Shown: positions 47,674 to 59,200 of the stretch, piece by piece
Numbering within the stretch: position 1 is the first letter of the stretch
Layout: every line of letters begins with the position of its first letter
Assembly: GCF_000224145.3 (NCBI RefSeq)
Contig: NC_020172.2
Span: 2,007,962-2,071,961 of the forward strand
Direction: 5' to 3'
Source of the DNA: Ciona intestinalis
Taxonomy: Eukaryota; Chordata; Ascidiacea; Phlebobranchia; Cionidae
Length of the DNA stretch: 64,000 bases
Made by a program: the position numbers and the translations under genes
The notes under the pieces: model-generated
Told to the model about the DNA's origin: nothing
Seen by the model: the letters and a program-made list of their open reading frames with translations, nothing else
Databases searched by the model: none

Positions 47674-49320
47674 CAGTGGCGCAACCAGCGCGTTCAAAAG
47701 GGGGCTGTCATATTTATGTCTAGTCCACGTTTATCTCTGACGCGATAAAACACTCCCTTTATTGGTTGTGCACACGAATATATATTCTATTTTACGCGGC
47801 AAATTAAAACTAACACTACATTATTAAAAAGACGTATCTAAATTAATATAAACAGAGAAAACATTGTTGCAGATTTACGCATGTTAATGTTACGATTATT
47901 TACGTCAGAATACCTTTGATAAACCATTACGATTGTTCCATCACAAACGAGATTGTTGGTAAACAATAGTGTTTTATTTGCTCCCATGCGATCTGTAGTT
48001 TTTGTATAATTTCTGTTTCTGATGATTAGTTTAAATCAGTGCTTCCCAAACTATGGTATGCGAACACCTTATTAAGTTCAAACCAAACGATCCCAAATGA
48101 TCTTTTAGTGATTGTCGTGAGCATTATTTTAATCCACATAAATTACGTAGAGCGTGACATTCCATGCTATATTCCCTACACCGGTGTTCCTAACTTTTTA
48201 AACCTAGGCGTTGCTTTACGCGTGTACAGAATATTTTTGCAAGCCTATCTTTACTTATGCGCATGAAAAGGCAAATATTCAACCTGTTTTCAAGCACCTG
48301 CAGGCTAAATAATCAAGGGGACAATCCCTAATATGACGCAAATAATCAACGTGTGAACTGCTATTATGACGTAATCAATTCCCAGGCAAACAATCGCTAT
48401 TATGACGCGATGAATCCACGTGTGAATCCCTACTGTTTCGTAATAATTATGCTGCTTGGCTGAGTAAAACATCGTAAATAAACAGCATTGCTACTTCTGG
48501 AACATATTTAGGTTGTTTATTACCGCGCCTGTTGCCCTGTTTAATAGGCAAATTACTTTTATTTTCAACTTTGAGAAAGGCAGTGCCAAGTTCATGCCCG
48601 CGGAAAAAATAGGTGTGCGTGCGGTTTTTAATTTCACTATTTAAAATGAGTTGTTCACGAGCCTTTAGTAGTTTAGTATGTAGGTGGTTTGAGAACGCTG
48701 CTTGAACCAAAAAGTGGTACGCGAGTAGATAAAGTTTGGTAACCACTGATTTAAATGCTGATAAACCGCGATTATTATGCATTTGAATTGGTGCAAATAA
48801 AAGTGCGAGGAGCGTCGCTATCAGTAAATTGGAACCAACACAAATTGTAATATATTATTACAAAGTATCGCCCCGGCAGAGCTTGGACTAAGGCCAAAAA
48901 ACATCGTTCGTTGGCACCGCACGAGAACCAGAGTTTTATTACGTCACTTTTCACGAGAATAAATTCACAACGATTGCTTCGTTTGTTAAGTGTTGAATGT
49001 ATGCTACCACATGCGTCTTCCTTTATTTCCTACGCCGGCGCAGAGCGTAAAAATGTGACGCTCATACACGATCTCGTGGTTGGTTGGGCACTTAGCACAT
49101 TCCTCCAGATTGTTATATTATGAAACGTCATAATTAATAGTTACGTTACAATAAGACAAGTGACGTAACAATTGAACGAAAAATTGTTCCAATTTAGGCG
49201 AAGGAATGTAATATTAAATGCAACGCGTGTGTGTGCGTCTTAGCACTTTTTGGCTGCGTGCGTGTCTGTGGAAAAGGGGGCTGTCATGACAGCAAAACAG
49301 CCCCCCTGGTTGCGCCCCTG
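47674..49320. mobile_element. CAGTGGCGCAACC-family hAT-like element with perfect target duplication
   Basis: 1,647 nt with ends CAGTGGCGCAACCAG and CTGGTTGCGCCCCTG, flanked by CACTGCGC on both sides (47666-47673 and 49321-49328). An 8-bp duplication and this type of end are typical of hAT elements. A minus-strand open frame of 111 codons (48447-48782) is the longest inside and has no recognised transposase motif. Confidence 0.85.
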
Positions 49321-51308
49321 CACTGCGCGGTTACCTATAACGGCTGCGTGTTACGTCAGACAACCACTACGTCACATTGATAATCGCAAAATCGCAGATT
49401 GTTACGGTAACAATTCTATTATTGTGTGAGAATGTAATGTTTACTAGTCAATTTCTACGTTTCAAATGTCGTCTAATGTCTACTTCTACTTAAACTAGAA
49501 TAAAATTTAACTATAGGAATAAATCTTCTTTTTCTAAGACGGGCACATGTCATGAATTGCCTCCCTAACAGTTGCGTGTTAAATAAATGTAATTTGCCTG
49601 TTAAATAGGCAGATATAAACTACCTAAATCGGGTCGGTCACTGCTTTATATTTATATACGATATTTTCCTCAGCCAAGCAGCATGTTTGTTACGGAAAAG
49701 TAAGGATTCACGCGTGGATTCATTACGACATAATAGCAATTCACAATTCACACGTCAATTATTGCAACATATTAGTAATTCAGATGTAGACATGTTCATT
49801 ATTTAGTCTACATGTGAAACATTATTCTCGCTCGCAAACCTTACCCTGATAAGTTCGTCTGTTAAAACAAAGGGAGATCAGAGAGGCAATTCACCGTTGA
49901 TCGGTGATAGGTGAACACAGCTTTGATCGTGTGTTGTGAAACATGTTTGACGCATGTTTAATTAATTTTGTTTTGTTTCCTCGAGTTTTGTTAAAACAAT
50001 TTTTTCAAACTTCATTGCGCCCGTCAACCAGCACAAAGTTGTTACGTGTTTAATTGTGATGCAAATAATTTTATGTTGCGCAACTACAAGTTTTAAAGTC
50101 AAATGTTGCATTATAATCAATATTGTGACGCAGAGAATTAACATAAAATATTGCGCAATGCTGCACCTGTCAGTTGAACAATGTTACGTCATACGCGGTA
50201 TTGTGATGTCACTGATGTGCTCCATTCTCGTAACGGGTCACGGTGCGTCTGTATAATCAACGTATTGGCAAATATATGATGATGTTTATTGTTTACATGT
50301 TAAGTTTTTTAAACACTTAAAAATTAACTACCAGGCTTACATCTTACACTTTCCATTAAATGCCGCACACGTTATATGCATGATTTTACGTGTTATACAT
50401 ATACCTACATTCAGCTAACATGGTATAATGTCGCAACCCTTACGTTTTTATAAAATCGACACCACTGGCGAAACCAATATAAATATTTATTCTTTTCGTG
50501 CGCATGTTGTTCCGCATTGCAATGAAAGTTCCGCAAAATCATAAATAATAATACATATTCTGTTTTTAACTTTATAAAACACAATTTCCACATGTTTCTA
50601 AATATGAAACATTGTTACGTTACAAGTAATATTGTTACGTAGATAATTGTTTTATTGCTTTACCCTTGCACTTTTTTAAAAAAGATAATGTTTCATTATT
50701 TAGGTATTATGTAGCGCTATAACATTTTTAAAGCTGGTTTGTGGCTCGTGCAAAGATTCTATAAATATGTTTTTATGACGAATATTAATATTCATAATTT
50801 AAAAAAAAATTCAACTAAATATATATTTTTTGATAGAAATGACATTTTAGTGACCTACAAACTTATGGCACTAGTAAAGTGTCAAACGTAACAGTTAACC
50901 CAAGAAACAGACAAAGCCCATACTGCCAAATGCATAAAAACGACCCACAAACACAAGATTTATATGAAAGTAAGAGCTACGTAGTGTTCAACAGCATCGA
51001 TTGTTCACAAGTTACTATTATGGTTCGCATCTGCGTATCTTGCGATCATTGTCTACCGATAGGCGCAAATTAGTAACTGCTTAAAGTTTTAAAACGGTAC
51101 AGAGGATTTTAAGAGGGCAGTCTGGACACATTGGACTGAAAGCCCACTTTTAAGCACTGGTTGCGCCACTGGTAATCTGTGAGCAGATAAAATAATTTTT
51201 AAATAATACAGTCATACCAATCAGTTCTCAGCACCCAATATACATTTCTGTTTGAAAACCACACAAAAAATAAGCATGGTAAATTTAAGATTATTAAAAA
51301 GTACAAAC

Positions 51309-51356
51309 CAGTTCTTGTGCCTGTTGGACCAATATTAGGCTGGTGTCGGCAGGTAG
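51309..51356 (-). CDS. Candidate N-terminal exon of the giant gene
   Basis: A 48-nt stretch is flanked by a CTTTCAG acceptor and a GTTTGT donor. It starts and ends in phase 1, so it joins the 46072 exon in frame, giving TCRHQPNIGPTGTRT followed by DIPALDC. It is short and has a non-consensus donor, so it may be fortuitous. If real, the intron to the next exon is 5.2 kb and is filled by a large transposon. Confidence 0.35.
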
Positions 51357-51446
51357 CTGAAAGGTAAAATTAATATGATAAAAATTACTGTTCGGCAAAT
51401 AATAGAGATACGTTGTGATGAGCCCAAACTCATAATGCTCGTACCC

Positions 51447-52211
51447 CAGGACTGTAAAAGTTGTAAATCCGGACGGTGATTGTTTAATTATATTGAAAAT
51501 CCAGACTTATTATGTTTTAACGTGCGTCTGTCACCCAAGCTACCAAATCTTGTTATAAAGCGTATTACTAACCATCACCACAGTCTAGTGCGGGCGCCTG
51601 TGCGATAGAAACAGTTGTTAAAGCTGCAATATGATGTTTTATGTTCGTCGCATGTTTGTAATTATCAGCTAACGAATTCGCTTGAGTAACAAACATGCCG
51701 TGCTGCAATTTGGTCATTTTGCGCTTAATTGTAACGTCTTATTGCAACATAACTATTAACTATGACGTTTCATTACGTAACAATCGGGAGAAATGTGCCC
51801 ACTGCCCAACGAACCACGAGATCAAAACATTGTGTATGAGTGTCACATTTTTACGCTCTGCGCCGGCATGGGAATTAAAGGAATACGCATGCGGTAGCAT
51901 ACAAATCAACACATAACATGCGTAGCAATCGTTGTTAATTTATTCTCGTGAAAAATGACGTAGTGAAACTCTGGTCCTCATGCGGTGCCAACAAACAATG
52001 TTTTTTGGCTTCTGTCCAAGCTCGGCCGGGAAGATACTTTGTAATAATATAGTCAAAATGAGTATAGTGGCTGTTAGAAAAATGCATTTTTTTAAATATT
52101 TGCACGTATTTTAATATAAATAGGATTTATTTCTATTGAAAAAATCGGGACGTTTTTCGACGATCCGGAGGGTGACATTATCACCGAAAAAGGGGTATTT
52201 TTACAATCCTG
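51447..52211. mobile_element. CAGGATTGTAAAA-family hAT-like element, copy 2
   Basis: 765 nt, inverted relative to copy 1, with ends CAGGACTGTAAAA and TTTTTACAATCCTG, flanked by TCGTACCC and TCATACCC (7 of 8 identical). It carries the same core block (51700-52060) in the opposite orientation to copy 1. Confidence 0.75.
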
Positions 52212-52376
52212 TCATACCCTAGCGTCTACAATTTACCGCAGCTCCTATTTTGCCATGCAGGCGAGTTTTATGTCTCCATTTTTAATGCTCGTCTTTTTAT
52301 ATAATGTTGCACTCAGAGCAAAAAAAAGAAAATGAAAAAAACTGAAGGTACTAAAAGATAACAGAACTAGTCAGCG

Positions 52377-52510
52377 TTGCCATAGGCGTAAAGTTTTACT
52401 AAACGTTAGGGTTGCAAAAACCAGAAAAAAGGAAGTCTTTGCGCCAGTAGGCGGTTTGCAACCCTTTGTTTTCGGTTTGCAACCCTTTAAATATGTGCTT
52501 TGTAAAAGCT
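52377..52510. repeat. Repeat shared with the module 42 intron
   Basis: CATAGGCGTAAAGTTTTAC followed by TAAACGTTAGGGTTGC is nearly the same as 10902-10945. The ends of the element are not visible. Confidence 0.5.
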
Positions 52511-52921
52511 CATACAAACGTAAACGTATTCAGAATTACGTAGGGATGAGACAAATTAAAATTACGCGCGTTCGGCGAGTCCGTGTAATGAGAAACGGTC
52601 GAATCCGATTGCCTGGCGAGTGACGTCACAGTAGCTATGTCGCATGCGCCTTTCGTCAAGCCCGCACGAGTGTGTGGTTATCTTACAAACGAAGACCCGT
52701 CCGTTGGAAATAGTAGGTTTCCAGAACGAAATATCGCGGAAATAAACTGCCTAAAACGTTTCCAACACTGCTTTATATTTATATGCAATGTTTTCCTCAG
52801 GCAAGCAGCATATTTATTACAAAATAGTAGGGATTCACACGTGGATTCATTGCATCATAATAGCGGTTGTTTGAACCTGGCAATTGATTACGACATAATA
52901 GCGATTTACACGTTGATTACT

Positions 52922-53921
52922 NNNNNNNNNNNNNNNNNNNNNNNNNNNNNNNNNNNNNNNNNNNNNNNNNNNNNNNNNNNNNNNNNNNNNNNNNNNNNNN
53001 NNNNNNNNNNNNNNNNNNNNNNNNNNNNNNNNNNNNNNNNNNNNNNNNNNNNNNNNNNNNNNNNNNNNNNNNNNNNNNNNNNNNNNNNNNNNNNNNNNNN
53101 NNNNNNNNNNNNNNNNNNNNNNNNNNNNNNNNNNNNNNNNNNNNNNNNNNNNNNNNNNNNNNNNNNNNNNNNNNNNNNNNNNNNNNNNNNNNNNNNNNNN
53201 NNNNNNNNNNNNNNNNNNNNNNNNNNNNNNNNNNNNNNNNNNNNNNNNNNNNNNNNNNNNNNNNNNNNNNNNNNNNNNNNNNNNNNNNNNNNNNNNNNNN
53301 NNNNNNNNNNNNNNNNNNNNNNNNNNNNNNNNNNNNNNNNNNNNNNNNNNNNNNNNNNNNNNNNNNNNNNNNNNNNNNNNNNNNNNNNNNNNNNNNNNNN
53401 NNNNNNNNNNNNNNNNNNNNNNNNNNNNNNNNNNNNNNNNNNNNNNNNNNNNNNNNNNNNNNNNNNNNNNNNNNNNNNNNNNNNNNNNNNNNNNNNNNNN
53501 NNNNNNNNNNNNNNNNNNNNNNNNNNNNNNNNNNNNNNNNNNNNNNNNNNNNNNNNNNNNNNNNNNNNNNNNNNNNNNNNNNNNNNNNNNNNNNNNNNNN
53601 NNNNNNNNNNNNNNNNNNNNNNNNNNNNNNNNNNNNNNNNNNNNNNNNNNNNNNNNNNNNNNNNNNNNNNNNNNNNNNNNNNNNNNNNNNNNNNNNNNNN
53701 NNNNNNNNNNNNNNNNNNNNNNNNNNNNNNNNNNNNNNNNNNNNNNNNNNNNNNNNNNNNNNNNNNNNNNNNNNNNNNNNNNNNNNNNNNNNNNNNNNNN
53801 NNNNNNNNNNNNNNNNNNNNNNNNNNNNNNNNNNNNNNNNNNNNNNNNNNNNNNNNNNNNNNNNNNNNNNNNNNNNNNNNNNNNNNNNNNNNNNNNNNNN
53901 NNNNNNNNNNNNNNNNNNNNN
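52922..53921. other. 1-kb assembly gap
   Basis: 1,000 N. It could hide the 5' exons of the plus-strand receptor gene or the start of the giant minus-strand gene. Confidence 0.95.
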
Positions 53922-53980
53922 ATTACCAAGTGGAACGAGAAAATATAAAAAGGTGTCCCATCTTTCCCCACTCCACTATA
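53922..53980. mobile_element. Right end of a GTGGGG...GGGACACC miniature element
   Basis: AAAAAGGTGTCCCATCTTTC, then CCCACTCCACTATA, is the right terminus seen in the complete copies at 56571 and 57566. The left part is in the gap. Confidence 0.7.
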
Positions 53981-54432
53981 TCTTTCGCAAAATAATTTAT
54001 AGGCCCATTTGGCGAGTACTTTTATTAAATTAAACCTTTTTGTTTTGCTTACCGACGTTTACGAATCATTTTTGTCTTTTCGTGTTTTCATACTATAATC
54101 ATTTTAGCTACTATAAGCAAAGAGACAGGATAACGAGCCATATCTGGCTTACACCCCAGGTCCCATTACATGTCACATTGTAGAACTTTATATTCACGTA
54201 TAGTATAACATACCCGTTTAGACAAAATAACCTATTAAGTTAATTGCACAGAGCATCAATGGCGGCAAAGGATTTGGTGCTCAGCTCGACAATGACTGGT
54301 TTTGCTTTGTGGAATATTCTAGTACAGAAAGAAGTCACTGACACTCGAAAGATGAACCCGGTAAGTTAATGCTGTGAATGTATGTATAGAAAACTATGAC
54401 ATTATAAGAGATAATATGTAATGGATTAATTG

Positions 54433-54594
54433 TATATAGTAAGAATGGGGCGGGGTGGATACTGTTATCACATATCTTACGTTTCCTAATCGTCCAACAA
54501 CGCTTTTTTAGATCGTGAAATAATCTTTGTTTACTACCCAATGACGCAATAAAAGAGAATAAAAACATAAACCATCTTACCCTAAACTAATATA
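54433..54594. mobile_element. Diverged copy of the GTGGGG...GGGACACC miniature element
   Basis: Left end TATAGTAAGAATGGGGCGGGG, interior CTTTGTTTACTACC, right end CATCTTACCCTAAACTAATATA. The order and spacing match the intact copies. Confidence 0.45.
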
Positions 54595-54867
54595 ATCAGG
54601 AAAATAGTCTGTGCAGCGTTTAAAATTACGCATATACCTTTGGGCCAACGCGGCCAACCATATAGTCAAGCGTTTGTATCAATTTAGTGCTTACTGCTAA
54701 ACTACTATCACAACAAAACGCTTGTGTATAAAAGGCTTTGACGTAACATAACTATTTGTTGAGTGGCCGCTTATGTGTGTGTTGGGCCTATCTATACGAA
54801 AGAGAATGATAAAGTAAGCCATATACGTCTTTGTAGTGCAGTTATATTTTCTGGAGGTTTTATTTAC

Positions 54868-55095
54868 AGCATGCGTTTCTTGAGTTATAATATGGGTGTC
54901 TTCTTAAACACCAGACACAAGTGGAGTATTTAGATACTTTATGCTCACTTTCGAGTTATAACCTGGGTGTTTATTATACATCGGGCACACATGGTGTATT
55001 TTCACAACTCATGGTCACTGCCGAGTTATGACATGGGTGTCTTCTTAGAACACCAGACGTGCATGGTGCTATTTATACACCACATGTACACTGTC
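54868..55095. repeat. Degenerate tandem repeat, about 80-nt unit, three copies
   Basis: Each unit contains GAGTTATAACATGGGTGT, CTTCTTAAACACCAGAC and CATGGTGTATTT or close variants. It lies upstream of the first visible receptor exon; no gene seen. Confidence 0.65.
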
Positions 55096-56251
55096 GATTT
55101 GAACTGACGATATCCATAATCCCCATGCCCGCGATCGAAATAAGACAATATTCGCCGCAACTAAACCGCATTAAATAATAAGCATATAACATAATAAGAG
55201 CCCATAAGTAGCATATACTATTCAATCACAATATCCTGTTCGTTAATAACACAAAACAACAGGAAAGCGCTTTGTTAGTAGATTAGATTACTTAGGGAAA
55301 TGTGCAAAGGGTTAATGAAGCTTACGGGCCAGCAGAGCGAAAAGCAATATACGCGTTAGTGTGTTGGAGAAATCAATAACTTATTGACACGAAAACAGAG
55401 CCGCGAATTTTTAAAGTTGTCTCCTTTCGCAACTATGGTTTAATATATTGGTTCACAAACACAAACTTTTTAATCTGTAGCCCAAATATTTATTTAACAG
55501 CAGTTCGTGGCTTACCGCGTTGTAAAATATTAACTGCTCAAGTAAATTTGTGGCCCAACGCTTATGTCTTCGTTAACCACTGGGTTATGCTACATTGCAT
55601 GTAACATTATATGTAGCGGGACAATACTGCGTATTGTTAGTTAAACATCTCTACTTTGAAATTCAACAAATATAGTTATCAATTTAAAAACAGTTTATCC
55701 TTTTATTTATGGAAGGATTGGCAAAGTTGGGACATCGTTTCATTCTATTTTCTCCTCGCACATGGTAGTAAACAAAGAACATTTAAATAACCATAGATCC
55801 ATATCCCTACGACTGCCATAGACCGTTGTTAATTGTTTAAAATATGAACATGATACCGCAAAGCGCATTTACATCGTCGTGTTGTAACATTATACCCTTT
55901 CATGCAGATTATATTCATATGCAGTGTGGTATACATCACATGTTTTGCTGCCTCTTTCGTGCACATCATGATTTTAAGCTTCGATAGACACCAAGTTATA
56001 GCAAGACCATTTAGGTATGAATGAATGAGGGTAATATATGACATGTAATTTAGAAAACCTGTAAGTAGCCACTTGGATAGAGAAACTGCCGTTAAGCGTC
56101 GTGCCCATAAAGGAGACACATGCGCTCACAAAGGTAGCAGCGTCGAGCTTCAAAGGCTCTCGACTTGTCCTTACTGAACATAAAATTTCATTTTTTACTT
56201 TTTTTACTACTGTTTTATGAAGGGCATTAAAATTCATAATTTTGCATTCAG

Positions 56252-59200
56252 GTACCACACTGGCGAGCTTCTACCCCCCAAAGTTGCCGCTATTCTGATT
56301 GGCTCCGGTTGGACTTTCTGTTTCGTCATAGGGCTCAGTGTGACGTCACAGTCGGTGGAGCAGGCAGAGCGCGACAACGATTTAAAAATTGACGGAAGTT
56401 TGTTCCCCGTATACAGGATATCTGGGGTGCAAAAATGGCTGCTGGGTTGTGGGATGCTAATGGTGTTTGTTATCACTGTACAGATGCTAGTGAGCGCTAT
56501 GGTCATTGTAAGTTGGATCTTACTAAACATATGTTTCATTTTGTATATTTGCCCGCTAGGGTAAATAAGTTATAGTGGGATGGGAAAGATGGGACACCTT
56601 TAGCATATTATATTTAAATATCTTGAGCGTTTTTTAAACAAATTACAACAGTTTATGGGAGTCGAGAGGATACAGTTTTATAATTCTTTGAATGTACTAT
56701 GTTTACGAGAAAACAGAATAAAAATGTGTCCCATCTTCTCCCACCACACTCTACTATACAATATTTCCTTCATATAAATGTAACATGTTGATCGTCGCGT
56801 GTCTACAGTTGTAATAATACGTTTTGTCTTATACACCTCGTGCCCGCTTACAATTTTCCACGTATCTAACTTTGTAAAGAATTGTTTGATTTTTTTAACG
56901 TTTACGCCGACAATGGTACCAGTAACTTAAATTTTAGAAGAAGGTTTCAGCAGCAAAAACAACTGTTATTAAAATACATTATGCTACCCAGCTATATACT
57001 ACAGAATTCCCCAAATTCTAAGTATGAATGTAACACCTAACAGTTTCAATTAACTATCGTCCATAATTTTATCAGCTTGAATGCCTTCAACGAAAAATTT
57101 TAAACAACCTAATTAATACTCTTTTCACGTTAATTCCCACGTCTGGTTTAAGCCTTAAATTAAATTTTGATGCCAGTAGTATCATAAAATAAAACCTTAC
57201 CAACCGTATGGTATGGTCCAGTCCGGTTACATTAAGGCACTTCATATTTACCGCTACCCATATGGTTATCGTATGGTTCTGTGTATATCTCATAAATTAC
57301 TCAGAAAAAAAACATTGGTAATTTAATATTCTGACAGTTGTTTATCTATAAGTGTTTATCTTTGCAAAGGCCTATCTATATACACCATGGCGTATAATGT
57401 ATTGAATATATACCGTATCCAAACATGTATCTATATATATAATGCACTACATACCCGTATGTTCATGTGTAAGACGTTTCAACCGGTGGTCTGTTTACAA
57501 TTTACATTATCTGATCTGTCAGTCAAAAACTAAACGGGGATATATTTTTTGAAGCTATATTAATGTATAGTGGGGTGGGGAAGATGGGACACCTTTAGCA
57601 CAAAATATATAAATATCATGATCCTGTTTTAAACAATTAACAACGGTCTATGAAAGTCGCGAGGACAAGGTTTTATAACTCTTTGAATGTTCTTTGTTTA
57701 CTACCAAAATGTACGAGGAAATGGAATGAAAAGGTGTCCCATCTTCCCCCATCGTACTATAATATTTAGAACCATTGATAAAATAACAGTTGTTTTAACA
57801 TTGGACTTAAACGTTAACAAAACTNNNNNNNNNNNNNNNNNNNNNNNNNNNNNNNNNNNNNNNNNNNNNNNNNNTAAACTAAACAATACAAAAATATTTA
57901 ATATTATATAATGCAGGAAATTCACCTTGNCACATTCTCTAGGTTAACAAGAGAGCGAAGGAACGAAAGTTGCAGCTTCTTACCGGTGTGGGGATTCCCG
58001 AACCTCTTCAAAGCAGGAACAATTCCGTTTGTCACGTCACGAATAAAAGCAAAATCAACCAATCAACCGTGATCGATGATTCGAATGAGAACTCGGAAGC
58101 GGACGCCAATGATTTCCTTTTATCTGGAGGATTTGGTAAAGGTAAACTATTATTACGTTTATTCAGTATAATAACGTGGTTAACACAGAATGGGTTCGAG
58201 ACTGGGCGCTGCTACCATTGTCAGTGTGGGTTTCTCTTGAGGGAGATACTTACCGGCAATTGCTCCAACCCAGTGGTCACTAATGGGTTGTTCAAATTAT
58301 CAACTACACAGAAAAACAATTACATACAGAGTTATATACGTAAAACTTGTAAGCAGCCACAATGTGCATGAAACAAACAGCCGTTTAAAGCGAATGTCGT
58401 CGGCCCAAAACGTTGAATACACTCGTGTACAAACCTATATATGCCATGCACATTATAATTAGGTTATTTGTTTTACATTAAAAACCAAAATCTTGTTTAT
58501 TCCTGTATAACGACAAAGTTTGTTGTGTTAAAAAATAACGTAAGTAACATTACTACGTCAGAGTGACGTCGTGAATATTTCCAGGTTTGCTTCCCAACCC
58601 AGCGTTATGGGGAAAAGAAGAAACCAAACCAGAAGTCACAATATTTACACCAGTCAACTACAGACCTAGTATATTACGTAGGATCCGAGATACGTGGGCT
58701 CTTTATTCGACCATCTTTTGCAGTATTGTGTTCACGCTAACGAACTTCATCCCTTTTTATATTCTCATCATATTTGACCCACCAGGGTCTTCGACCATAG
58801 TAGCAGGTCAGTGGTTGCCAACAGTTTAGTTTCTATTGCTAAGAGCCTACCTTTGTAAATATAATTTAACCTAATTTAGTCCAGTCGGTTAGTGTCACGA
58901 ATTGTATGCAAAAACGAAGTAAGGTAACGGCAAACTTGAATCTATATTCTATATACCAACTGTTACACAATCGCATACACAATAGATATAATATAGGGTA
59001 GGGTATGAAAACATAACTTCATGTTGCCTCATCGATTATATACCATAGTAACGAATATGCAAGTAATAGTCAAAACCTCTAGAGCGAGAAGTAACGATAT
59101 AAATTCATGTATCGCTAACTCCAGTCTTAAAGCTACCACACATACCACACACACAGTTTCTAAGCAGTCGTCAGAAGCGTGAACTGCCGCAAGTAATTAA

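Larger units (their letters stand above)
46229..51171. mobile_element. Large (4.9 kb) CAGTGGCGCAACC-family hAT-like element
   Basis: Left end CAGAGACGCAACCAGG, right end CTGGTTGCGCCACTG at 51157-51171, flanked by GTTATCTG and GTAATCTG (7 of 8 identical). It lies upstream of the EGF-like exon and contains a complete second family member (47674-49320). I find no intact transposase frame. Pairing these two ends rests on the flanking octamer and the matching termini. Confidence 0.6.

Noticed and set aside
48447..48782. 111-codon minus-strand frame inside the 1.65-kb hAT-like element
   Set aside because: No transposase signature recognised and it lies in an otherwise non-coding element; kept only as a note.
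52637..53995. Open frame of 452 codons on the plus strand and 374 on the minus strand
   Set aside because: Both owe their length to 1,000 N translated as X; the real sequence on either side is short and belongs to dispersed repeats.
54253..54360. Possible first exon of the receptor gene (ends before GTAAGT)
   Set aside because: It ends in phase 0 whereas the exon at 56252 needs phase 2, and it has no membrane segment. Its ATG frame also meets a stop.
56234..56539. Antisense frame opposite the first receptor exon
   Set aside because: It is the complement of a well-supported exon with good splice sites.
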